From Streptomyces stelliscabiei (GTDB lineage Bacteria; Actinomycetota; Actinomycetes; Streptomycetales; Streptomycetaceae): a stretch of 64,000 bases of DNA. Within the stretch, counting starts at the first letter, position 1, and each line of letters begins with the position of its first letter. This document shows, in pieces, positions 33,723 through 41,463 of this stretch. The stretch spans positions 5,580,001 to 5,644,000 of the forward strand of contig NZ_JADBGF010000001.1 of NCBI RefSeq assembly GCF_014873495.1. Direction: 5' to 3'. The notes beneath the pieces were generated by a model. The model was not told where the DNA came from, searched no databases, and was given only the letters and a program-made list of their open reading frames with translations. A program made the position numbers and the translations under genes.

Positions 33723-33749
33723 CGTGACCATGATTACGTCGAGAATCTG

Positions 33750-34352
33750 ATGACGGACTGTGCCGTTCTGGTGGCTGCCGGAGCTGTAGGCATCACGGTC
33801 TTCATCTTCGCGGCGCGCCCGCCGCTGCGGCGCCTCTACGCGCGACGTCTCGTGAGTCCGCTGGCGGTGCTCGCCGTCCTCGCCCTGGAGATGGGCATGT
33901 TCTGCCTCATGCTCCAAGCGGTGCGCGGCAACGCCCTTTCTCCGGATGGCCTCAACACGTGGTTGTCCGAGGCCGATGACCCAGAAGCAGGCACCGGTAC
34001 CGTGATCCTCGGTCCGGCGCTCGGCCTGCTGGCCCTCGTGGCTCCCGTCGCCTGCTTCGTTCTGATGCTCGTCTCCGCGGTCGCCATTCCGGTGACCACC
34101 TACACGGCGCTCAACTCATGCTTCCGCGTGGGCGATGTGCACGAGATGCTGCCCGGACTCCTCTCGCCGCTGCTGGTCTGGTCGCTGTTCTTCATCAGCC
34201 TCTCCGACGGTCCCGACGTCTCGGCTCCGCCGGAGGTGCTGTACTCCTTCCTGCTCGGCGGCCCGCTGTCGGTGACGGCACTGTCCGTCTGGGAGATACG
34301 TCGACTACGCACGAAGTACGGGATGAACCTGCGGGCCGCGTTGGCCCGATAG
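33750..34352 (+). CDS. Small integral membrane protein of unknown function
   Basis: A 200-residue protein with four hydrophobic helices (for example VLVAAGAVGITVFIFAA, SPLAVLAVLALEMGMF, LGLLALVAPVACFVLM and FLLGGPLSVTALSVW) and a C-terminal Arg-rich segment (EIRRLRTKYGMNLRAALAR). No conserved family was recognised. It stands alone between the small Cys-rich gene and a 350-base gap. The start ATG has only a weak ribosome-binding site. Confidence 0.6.
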   Translation: MTDCAVLVAAGAVGITVFIFAARPPLRRLYARRLVSPLAVLAVLALEMGMFCLMLQAVRGNALSPDGLNTWLSEADDPEAGTGTVILGPALGLLALVAPVACFVLMLVSAVAIPVTTYTALNSCFRVGDVHEMLPGLLSPLLVWSLFFISLSDGPDVSAPPEVLYSFLLGGPLSVTALSVWEIRRLRTKYGMNLRAALAR

Positions 34353-34705
34353 GGCCGTGAGACCGCCAGAGCCGTCACCGGTGGAGGGCGGGCCCAGGAC
34401 TTGTACCTGGCACCCAGGCGTACATCTCCAAGTGTCCGGAGCCGGAGTGCTGCGGAGCGACCAGTCGACACCCCCGGTCCTGTCTGTCCGCTGACGGGGA
34501 GGTGACGGCGGGGACCCAGCCGACGGCCGGCTTCGCGGCCTCCGAGCCAGTTGGTGATCCGTCAGCCGGGAGGGGCGGAGGGTGTTCGCGGTTCCGGGCT
34601 TCATGATCTAGATGTTATCGTCGAATAGACGATAATAATGCCGGGGTCGACGAGTGTGCGGATCCGTCGTCGTAGGCGACCCCTGTACCGAGGGAGTTGC
34701 TTGCC
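34353..34705. other. Intergenic region before the repeat-domain protein gene
   Basis: About 350 bases with no convincing gene. The right end carries a 21-base palindrome (34615-34635) and leads into the AGGGAG ribosome-binding site at 34691. The rest is ordinary GC-rich sequence in which no further structure was recognised. Confidence 0.4.
34615..34635. promoter_or_regulatory. Perfect 8-bp-arm palindrome, candidate operator
   Basis: TTATCGTC-GAATA-GACGATAA: two perfect 8-base arms and a 5-base centre, unusually A/T-rich for this DNA, 71 bases before the next gene. It lacks a GC stem and U tract, so a protein-binding site is more likely than a terminator. The regulator is not identified. Confidence 0.55.
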
Positions 34706-36046
34706 TTGTCCGCTGTGAACAGCGAGCCCGTAGCCGGTCCCCAGGTCCACACGACACCTCAGGAGTTGGCGACGGAACTCGCGGTGCTGACCGAAGTCGA
34801 CTGGAGAAAGGTCTGGCCAGGAGCAGGCGGAGGCTATGAGCCCGACCCCGCCTGGCTCGCCCAGTTCGACTGGCAGGTGATCGACTTCCAGTGGCGCACC
34901 AACGACTGGGGGCCGATAACGGTGCAGACCCGCACCGGGAAGCGGCATCACCTGGAGACCCCGACGTCCCATTCGCAGGACTACGCCCGGGCCTCCCATC
35001 GGCTGTGGACCGGCGGCGATCCTGACCGGCACAGGGGGGTGCACGACAGGGAAGCGGCTGAGGCGGCCATGGCGTGGGCCGAGTACCTGGCGGCCGCTCG
35101 GCTTGTTCTCGGCGCGCCGACATGGGAGGGGGCCTGGGACGGCGCCGGATTCCCCGTCAGCTTCGGCCGCAGGTACGGCTCTCCTGACGAGCGGCGGCGG
35201 CACAACCCGTACCGGCTGGCCGTGTGGAATCCTCCGGAGCCCGGCTCCGCAGTGATCACCATCGAGGTTTTCGCCGACATCTACGGCCGACACTCCGTCA
35301 ACCTGGAACTGCACGATCCCGCGCGCATCGTGCTGGACGACAGCGACGCCGAAGTGGAGAAGGTCGTCGACGTCACCAGCAGGGGAGCGGCTCCAGGGGC
35401 CCGGCGAATCTTCGGCGATCCCGACCCGGTCGACAAGCCTGACACGACCTGGCAGGACGTGGCCACCCAGCTGAGAGCGGTCTCGACCTGGGACTGGGAC
35501 GTGATCTTCGGCGACCACCGGTGGAACCGGGCATTCGCCTCGCTCGACGAACTGGAGCGCTGGGCGCGGCGACTCGACTGGACCGTGTCCGGCGTCGACA
35601 CATCACAGTGCGTCTCCGTCTCCACAGGGAAAGGCCTCTCCCTGTGGCTGCCCCCGGTGCTCCGCTACCCCGCACGCGTGAACTGGCTGGAGGCAAAGCT
35701 CTGGAGGATCAGCTCCAGGCCCTCCTCGCGCCACCACAGGAACGTGCTCGACCCCGCGGATGCCCTGTGGACGGACTGTGTGGCCGCCGCCACCGAGATC
35801 CTGGGCGGACCCGGGTACTGCGGTTCCCCTCACGGATCGGGGTACCCGAAGCAGTGGAGGAGCCGGAGCCAGGGCCTGCGCTTCCCCGTCGACACCCGCT
35901 GGGTGGCGATATGGCCCTCGCCGGGCGAGCCCGCTCCCGCCATCGGGCTCTTCATGCGGGGCGGATTCCTGGAGCGGAGCTACGAAGGCGAAGCCGCTCA
36001 GCTCGACCTGCGGATCTGGCGCCCGGCCATCCCCTGCGTCATCTGA
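34706..36046 (+). CDS. Protein with two copies of an uncharacterised Trp-rich domain
   Basis: A protein of about 446 residues. Two similar domains are visible. Each begins with a helical ELATELAVLTEVDW-type segment (the second copy reads DVATQLRAVSTWDW) and passes through a LGAPTWEGAWDGAGFP-like turn (copy 2: LGGPGYCGSPHGSGYP). Each then ends with a strand like YRLAVWNPPEPGSAVITIEV (copy 2: WVAIWPSPGEPAPAIGLFM). The same layout occurs in the two minus-strand genes at 36072 and 36716. The TTG at 34706 is chosen because AGGGAG lies nine bases upstream; TTG 34697 is also in frame. Function unknown; family copies near secretion modules suggest an immunity or chaperone-like role. Confidence 0.6.
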   Translation: MSAVNSEPVAGPQVHTTPQELATELAVLTEVDWRKVWPGAGGGYEPDPAWLAQFDWQVIDFQWRTNDWGPITVQTRTGKRHHLETPTSHSQDYARASHRLWTGGDPDRHRGVHDREAAEAAMAWAEYLAAARLVLGAPTWEGAWDGAGFPVSFGRRYGSPDERRRHNPYRLAVWNPPEPGSAVITIEVFADIYGRHSVNLELHDPARIVLDDSDAEVEKVVDVTSRGAAPGARRIFGDPDPVDKPDTTWQDVATQLRAVSTWDWDVIFGDHRWNRAFASLDELERWARRLDWTVSGVDTSQCVSVSTGKGLSLWLPPVLRYPARVNWLEAKLWRISSRPSSRHHRNVLDPADALWTDCVAAATEILGGPGYCGSPHGSGYPKQWRSRSQGLRFPVDTRWVAIWPSPGEPAPAIGLFMRGGFLERSYEGEAAQLDLRIWRPAIPCVI

Positions 36047-36071
36047 TCGCTGCGCCGTGATGTCGTGCGGA

Positions 36072-36677
36072 TCAGATCTCGGGTGGGCGGCATTCGATGG
36101 TGATCAAAGCGTGTCGTAGCTCGCCCGGGTCGAGTGCGGGGCCCAGGTCCACTCCGAGCACGGTGACGCGGTCCTCGGGATGGCGTTCCCGCCAGATCGT
36201 CACCCGGTACGGGCTCATGTCCTCCAGTCGGAGATCGCGGGGCATGAGCCAGTGGTGCTCGTGCCAGGGCTCGGGGAAGTCCGGGTCGTCCCAGGCTCCC
36301 GAGAACTCCGGCTCACCGAGGACCGGCCGGAGGGCCGCTTGGAAGGCGCTCCAGGCGTCGGCCGCCCGGTCGAGGACGGCGTCGTTCTCGGAGGTGTCGT
36401 CGGCGCACAGTTGCCAAGGGGTCCAGCTGACGAGCTGCACCGGTGCCCAACCGCGCTCCTGGACGGGGTAGAGCGCCATGCCCTGTCCGGTGGAGCCGGT
36501 CACGTCCAGAGCCCATTCGGCGGACTGCGGCTTCCAGCCGAACTGGGCGCACCAGTCCTCCAGCGGTAGGCCCGGAGCGGGAGGTCCCGCCCATACCGTG
36601 GGCCAGTGCACTCGCTCGAGTTCCCTCAATTCGTCCGCCAGTTGGGCGGGAGACCGGTTGCTTCTCGCGGTCGCCAC
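36072..36677 (-). CDS. Single-domain relative of the Trp-rich protein family
   Basis: A 201-residue protein with one domain of the type seen twice at 34706-36046: N-terminal LADELRELERVHWPTVW, a VLGEPEFSGAWDDPDFP turn, then YRVTIWRERHPEDRVTV. No signal peptide or membrane helix, so cytosolic. It is 38 bases downstream of a second relative on the same strand, in a group that also includes the TraG-like and M48 genes. It is convergent with the two-domain gene. Function unknown. Confidence 0.6.
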   Translation of the reverse strand: MATARSNRSPAQLADELRELERVHWPTVWAGPPAPGLPLEDWCAQFGWKPQSAEWALDVTGSTGQGMALYPVQERGWAPVQLVSWTPWQLCADDTSENDAVLDRAADAWSAFQAALRPVLGEPEFSGAWDDPDFPEPWHEHHWLMPRDLRLEDMSPYRVTIWRERHPEDRVTVLGVDLGPALDPGELRHALITIECRPPEI

Positions 36678-36715
36678 TGTTCGTCACCTGCCCGTCGTAT
36701 TCCTCGAAGACTGTC

Positions 36716-37309
36716 TCAACGGTGATCCTCGGCGCGGTGGCAGTGCAGTTCGATCCGCGAGTTCGCGAGGTAGGGGCGTTCCTCGGAGCCCATGTCGAGC
36801 AACATGGTGAGTTCGATCAGCGGTGATCCCGGGCCGTTCAGCGGCCACAGCGCCAAGCGCTGGGGCCGTGATGCGCTGTTTCGGGGACTGTGCTGCGGCA
36901 TCACGGGGAAGCCGAGGGAGTTTCCCGCGCCCTGCCACTGAGGGGCTCCCAACTCGGCCGTGATGGCGCCCGCGTAGGCCTGCGAACGCTCGAAGGCCAG
37001 CTCGCGCAGCCGTGGGTTCTCGTCGAGGGTCTCCCCTCGAACCGCCCAGACGGTCGAGCTGATGGAGGTGATCGGCTGCCTGGAGGTCCCGTTGCGGACG
37101 AAGTGAAAGCGTCCTCCGGGTGCCGTCCGCACGTACTGCCGGTTGCTGTGGAGCCAAAGGGGCACCCAACTGAGGCCCCCGTACCACTGCTTCAGATCCT
37201 CCTCGTCCTCCGGCATCGCGGACCAGCGGCCGGGCCAGCCGCTGATCCTGAGCGCGAGCAGTTCGTCGAGCACCTGCCGCGGGCTGCGGCCGGCGATCAG
37301 GTGGGCCAT
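36716..37309 (-). CDS. Second single-domain relative of the Trp-rich family
   Basis: A 197-residue protein: N-terminal QVLDELLALRISGWPGRW, the turn LGAPQWQGAGNSLGFP, and the strand RLALWPLNGPGSPLIEL. These positions parallel the domains at 34706 and 36072. The ATG at 37309 follows GAGG; a GTG at 37318 is an alternative. It is 40 bases downstream of the TraG-like gene, so it belongs to that transcription unit. No signal peptide. Unknown function. Confidence 0.6.
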   Translation of the reverse strand: MAHLIAGRSPRQVLDELLALRISGWPGRWSAMPEDEEDLKQWYGGLSWVPLWLHSNRQYVRTAPGGRFHFVRNGTSRQPITSISSTVWAVRGETLDENPRLRELAFERSQAYAGAITAELGAPQWQGAGNSLGFPVMPQHSPRNSASRPQRLALWPLNGPGSPLIELTMLLDMGSEERPYLANSRIELHCHRAEDHR

Positions 37310-37349
37310 GAGGTGCACCTCGTCCTTCGGCGCCCGGCTCCCATCAGAG

Positions 37350-39467
37350 CTACTGTCCCGGCCAGTTCGGCGGCGGCCCCTGGGTCCAGCCGCTCGGCGG
37401 CTGGGGCGGCTGGAGCGGGGGCATCCACTGGGCCTGTGCGGCAGCCGGAGCGTACGGCTGCTGAGGTGACTCGGTGTACGACTGTTGGGGCGCCACGGGG
37501 GGCTGTACGGGGGCGTACGGCTGCTGCGGAGCGACATACACCTGATCGGTCGTGATGGCGGGAGCGGGGATGTGCTGCGGCGGTGTGTCGAAGCGGGGCA
37601 GCGGCTGCGTGCTCACCCGGTCCAGGAGGACGACGTTGGGGTTGCAGTCGCCGGCGTGCACCTGGACGGCGCCGCCGGGCTGCCGTTCCACCACCAGCAG
37701 GTTGAACTCGGCGAGCGACTGGAGCTGCGTGGGTTCGAGGGCGTACTCGTAGACACGTTGCCGCCCGGTCGCCAGGCTCGTGCTGTCACTGTCACCGGTC
37801 GTGTGGGTGGTGGACTCGTTCGTGGTGTGGGTGACGCTCGTGGAGGTCCCCGTCGTCTCGCTGTAGCTGCCGCCCGAGTTGGTGGATTCCGACGTCGAGA
37901 GCGGGTTGAACCAACCCTGGTAGGTCGTGGAGCTGCTGCTGCCCCAGTTCCGGCCGTAGGTCTCCGAGTGGCTGGTGGTGGTGCCACGGCTGGTGGAGGA
38001 ACCGATCGTCTTGGCGACGGACGTGTTGACGGTCCGGCCCTCGGTGTCCGTCAGCGAGTGCAGGACGAAGGAGTGGTGGCGGCCCAGGAAGTCGGCGGCG
38101 ATCGTGGCTTCCTGGTGGTTGCCGAGCCGCATGAAGGCGACCGTTCCGCCGCCGATGAGTTCCTGTCCGGAATCGCGCAAATGCGAGTGCACAAGGGTCA
38201 GTTGGGCGCCCCTGCGCTCGCACAGCTGGGCCAGCTGTTCGAGATGGCGTCGCTGGAGGCCCTGCTCGCCGAGCATCACGACGACACACGGAGCCTCCTC
38301 CTGGAACGAGGAGAGCCGCCGCATCACACTCTGCAGGGCGAGGTCGGCCAGCAGTTCCGCGCTCGCTGAACCCGCACCGAAGTCCAGGGCGACGCAGGTC
38401 AGATAGCCGGGCCCACGCCCCTCACGGGCCGTTCCCAGCTGCTCCAGCGGGTGCACGAAGGACGCCAGCCGGATGAGGCTGTCCCGCATCTGGTCCTTGT
38501 TCTTGTCGCTGAACAGATCGTCCGCGATGCGGTTGCGCTCCTCCCTGCTCAGCGCCTTGGCGTCGTCGGCCTCGCCCACAAGGACCCGCAACCCGGCACC
38601 GAGCCGCGCCAGGGACACGTCCTCGCCCAGCGCGCCGCACAGTTGGGTGAGGATCCGGGTGTACACGGCACGATCGGACCGGGCCGACTCCGGGCTGTCC
38701 CCGTGCATGGCCTCGACCAGCGCCTGCACCAGTTCGTGCGGCGCGAGCCCGCCCACGATGCCGCTCTCCGTCATACGGCTGGGCAGCAGCTGCACATCCA
38801 CGGGCACGCCGCCCGCCTCGGCGAGCACGGACAGCTCCCGGCACACCAGGGCCTGGGTCAGGTCCAGCACGATCAGCGGCCGCTGGGCCAGCGTTGACGC
38901 GCCGAAGACCGTGAGGAAGCCCTCGCGGCCGCGCTGGCTGCCGCCGAAGACGTCCAGGCGCCGGGTGCCCGCTCCGAAAGGCAGCGCGCCCCAGGCGTCC
39001 AGACCGGCGATCCACTGCGTCTGCTGGGCCTCGTGGAGCGTCCAGCGCTGGTGCCACGACTGCCAGTCGTGGTGGAAACGTTCCTCCAGCGCCTTCGCCT
39101 GGGCGGTGCGGGCACGGGTGGCGGCGGTGTACCGCAGCGAGGCGTAGAGGGCGCGCACCACCAGGATGCCGACGACGACACCGCCGATGGTGAGCATCAC
39201 CGTGAAGAGCAGGCTCAGCAGGTAGAACACCACGGCGACGACGATGCCGATCCGCAGCGCGGAGCTGATGCGGTCCTTGCGGTCCAGTCGGGCGGCCTGC
39301 ACACGGTTCTCGTAGCTGCCGTCCAGCTCCGCGCGCTGCGGCTCGGCTTCGACGAACGGCTGACGCAGCGACTCGGGGTCGCGGTAGGTCCAACCGACGC
39401 GCTGGCCGGCGTCGAACAGTCTCAGATACGGGCCGAGCGGCCCGGCCTCGGTGTTCTCGATCGTCAT
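37350..39467 (-). CDS. TraG/VirD4-like membrane protein with a degenerate nucleotide site
   Basis: A 705-residue protein. Two membrane helices lie near residues 70-105 (a hydrophobic IGIVVAVVFYLLSLLF stretch). A large cytoplasmic region follows: a GGSQRGREGFLTVFG segment where a P-loop would be, APCVVVMLGEQGL where a DE-box would be, and then LTLVHSHLRDSGQELIGGG and AFMRLGNHQEATIAADFLG. The last segment matches the end of VirD4/TraG coupling ATPases. A Ser/Thr-rich stretch (residues about 495-575) and a Pro/Gln/Tyr-rich tail complete it. Both ATP motifs are degraded, so it may be a structural subunit. It follows the M48 gene by 18 bases. The assignment is a fold-level inference. Confidence 0.45.
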   Translation of the reverse strand: MTIENTEAGPLGPYLRLFDAGQRVGWTYRDPESLRQPFVEAEPQRAELDGSYENRVQAARLDRKDRISSALRIGIVVAVVFYLLSLLFTVMLTIGGVVVGILVVRALYASLRYTAATRARTAQAKALEERFHHDWQSWHQRWTLHEAQQTQWIAGLDAWGALPFGAGTRRLDVFGGSQRGREGFLTVFGASTLAQRPLIVLDLTQALVCRELSVLAEAGGVPVDVQLLPSRMTESGIVGGLAPHELVQALVEAMHGDSPESARSDRAVYTRILTQLCGALGEDVSLARLGAGLRVLVGEADDAKALSREERNRIADDLFSDKNKDQMRDSLIRLASFVHPLEQLGTAREGRGPGYLTCVALDFGAGSASAELLADLALQSVMRRLSSFQEEAPCVVVMLGEQGLQRRHLEQLAQLCERRGAQLTLVHSHLRDSGQELIGGGTVAFMRLGNHQEATIAADFLGRHHSFVLHSLTDTEGRTVNTSVAKTIGSSTSRGTTTSHSETYGRNWGSSSSTTYQGWFNPLSTSESTNSGGSYSETTGTSTSVTHTTNESTTHTTGDSDSTSLATGRQRVYEYALEPTQLQSLAEFNLLVVERQPGGAVQVHAGDCNPNVVLLDRVSTQPLPRFDTPPQHIPAPAITTDQVYVAPQQPYAPVQPPVAPQQSYTESPQQPYAPAAAQAQWMPPLQPPQPPSGWTQGPPPNWPGQ

Positions 39468-39485
39468 GGGAGGGCTCCAGGCCGG

Positions 39486-40889
39486 TCAGGCGACGAAGGT
39501 CTCGATCGCGCGTATGCGCTTGTGCAGCGGCGGATGTGTGGACATGAGGCGCGCCATCGTTCGCTGCTTGCGGATGGCGTCGTCGGCTCCCGCCGCGTGC
39601 CACGCGGTGAACACGGAGACCAGGAGGGGGCCGTAGCCGATGAGGCCCGCGAACCGGTCGGCCCGCAGCTCGCCCTGGCGACCGGACCAGGCGAGCAGGA
39701 ACGGTACGGCGTAGAGGGCCAACGCGGCCGGGAAGGTGAACAGCAGGGCGATGGCCAGTACTCCGAGGAACATCACGAACAGCCCGGCGAGGATCTCGGA
39801 GATCGCGGCGAGGACGCGGATCACGAGCCTCAGGGTGCTCATGACGAGCCGGGCGGGCAGAGCGTACCAGTGGCCGAGCAGCCCGGCCCACGCGTGGCCG
39901 CCGACATGATGGCCCAGCTCGTGGGCGAGTACGGCGGCCAGTTGCTGGGGCGGGAGGTTGCGCATGGCGCCGCGTGTGACACCGACGATGTGGCCTGCGG
40001 CGGCTGAGGCGTTCAGCTCGTCGGTGTCCTCCATCCACAGGTCGTACCGGGATCCGTCGACGCCGGCCCGTTGGGTGACCTCGTACCAGATCGGCTGGAG
40101 TACGGCGAGTTCGCTGCCCATGGGCTCGCGCATCTTGAAGTACAGCTTCGCCAGGCCACGCTCGGTCGGCCGGTTGAACACCAGGGCGCCCGATGCCAGC
40201 CACGCCACGACGAACGCCACGTCCACACCGCTCGGCATGGACAGCGATATCAGGAACATCACCAGCAGGCTGCCCAGGAAGAGGGGGATGTTGAGCAGCA
40301 GGGTGGTCACGGAGGAGGAATCGGCCCCGCGACGGACCTCGGGGGTGCCGGCCGGAGCGTATGCAGGGGGGAACTCGGCACCGGGGGTGCTGGTGGGGAC
40401 GGGGGAAGGCGCTGGGGGTGGCGGTGCGAAGTGCGTGGGCTGGGGCGCCTGCGGAAGAGGTGGCTGCGGAGCCGCGTACAGCGGGTGGTGGGGAGCCTGG
40501 GGCGGCATCTGCGCTGTGCCGTACGGCGGTTGAGACGCGTGTGCGGGCGCCGGATAGTGCTGTTGGGGATGTGGCGGGTGCGGGTACGAGTGGGGTTGCG
40601 GATACGGCGGTGGCGCGAACTGCTGAGGTGGAACCGGCTGCTGGGGCGGGACCGCCTGGTAGGGCGGTGGCGCCGGAGGAGGGTGGGCCGGGCCCGGCGC
40701 GTACGCCTGCGGGGGCTGGACCGGGGCACTGTACGGCGGCATGGCCTGCGGCGCACCCGGAGCCGGGTACGCGGGCGGTACCTGGTGCGGCTGGCCCTGG
40801 GGAGGGTAGCCGTGGGGGAAGTCACCGTGGGGAGGGTGGCCGGGGCCGACCGGCCGGCCCGGTTGGTGCGGATCGACAGGATGGGTCAC
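39486..40889 (-). CDS. M48-family membrane metalloprotease with long disordered N-terminus
   Basis: A 467-residue protein. Residues about 1-185 are Pro/Gln/Tyr/His-rich and disordered. Two membrane helices follow (about 195-245), then the zinc protease domain with HELGHH at 323-328 (HELGHHVGGHAW), two further helices, and the third zinc ligand Glu in GELRADRFAG near residue 407. This is the HtpX/Ste24-like plan. The GTG at 40889 starts translation; the frame is open further but without family similarity. It heads the minus-strand unit that includes the TraG-like gene and diverges from the HerA operon. Possible roles are processing of a secreted or membrane protein. Confidence 0.8.
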   Translation of the reverse strand: MTHPVDPHQPGRPVGPGHPPHGDFPHGYPPQGQPHQVPPAYPAPGAPQAMPPYSAPVQPPQAYAPGPAHPPPAPPPYQAVPPQQPVPPQQFAPPPYPQPHSYPHPPHPQQHYPAPAHASQPPYGTAQMPPQAPHHPLYAAPQPPLPQAPQPTHFAPPPPAPSPVPTSTPGAEFPPAYAPAGTPEVRRGADSSSVTTLLLNIPLFLGSLLVMFLISLSMPSGVDVAFVVAWLASGALVFNRPTERGLAKLYFKMREPMGSELAVLQPIWYEVTQRAGVDGSRYDLWMEDTDELNASAAAGHIVGVTRGAMRNLPPQQLAAVLAHELGHHVGGHAWAGLLGHWYALPARLVMSTLRLVIRVLAAISEILAGLFVMFLGVLAIALLFTFPAALALYAVPFLLAWSGRQGELRADRFAGLIGYGPLLVSVFTAWHAAGADDAIRKQRTMARLMSTHPPLHKRIRAIETFVA

Positions 40890-41175
40890 GTAAGAGGTCC
40901 GCCCCTGGGAAGAATGTGGGCCCAAGGGGCGTCCACATATGGACAGTTGGGATATGACCGTCCGAGGGCGGCAGCACGTACGCCTCTGGTGATGGAACTC
41001 GCCCCCGTGACCGCCGAAGCGGCAGCCAGTCATTGATTCGCAGCCGAAACATGCTGCACGAAATCGCCCCCCGAGTCCAGTTGCAACCGCGGGAAACGAA
41101 GTCACATTTGCAAGGCTTGGCCTGGGCTCCGCACGCCTCTAGGGTATAGGCGCAAGATCGATAACGGGGGAGACG
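40890..41175. promoter_or_regulatory. Divergent gap between the M48 and HerA units
   Basis: A 286-base gap that should carry two opposed promoters. Just before the TTG start at 41176 the sequence GGGGGAG forms a ribosome-binding site. I see no clear -35/-10 pairs and no palindrome strong enough to call. Confidence 0.3.
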
Positions 41176-41463
41176 TTGCCAACCGCACTGCTTGCGCACG
41201 ATTCCGGTCAAGCACAGGATGACGCCCCTTTCTTCACACTGCCGGACATCTCCGGCAACTGGGGTGGTTCGCTCGTTCGCCAGAGTGAAGCCGACGTAGG
41301 GGCCGTCTCCCGCGACACCTTCGAGCGGTACGGCAGGAAGCCTGACCCTTCTGACCCTGAGCCCCCGGTCTGGGGCCGCTGTGACGCGGTCCGGTCGCAT
41401 ACGGCCGGGACGCAGCGGTGGATGCGCGCCGATCAGCGGGCGGGAAGGGTCTGCACCCGATGA
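41176..41463 (+). CDS. Small protein coupled to the HerA-type ATPase
   Basis: A 95-residue protein from a TTG at 41176 with GGGGGAG six bases upstream. It starts MPTALLAHDSGQAQDD and has an FFTLPDISGNWGGSLVRQSE segment; no helix-turn-helix, membrane helix or known family is evident. Its TGA overlaps the ATG of the ATPase gene (ATGA at 41460-41463), showing translational coupling, so it is probably a small subunit or regulator of that protein. Confidence 0.5.
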   Translation: MPTALLAHDSGQAQDDAPFFTLPDISGNWGGSLVRQSEADVGAVSRDTFERYGRKPDPSDPEPPVWGRCDAVRSHTAGTQRWMRADQRAGRVCTR

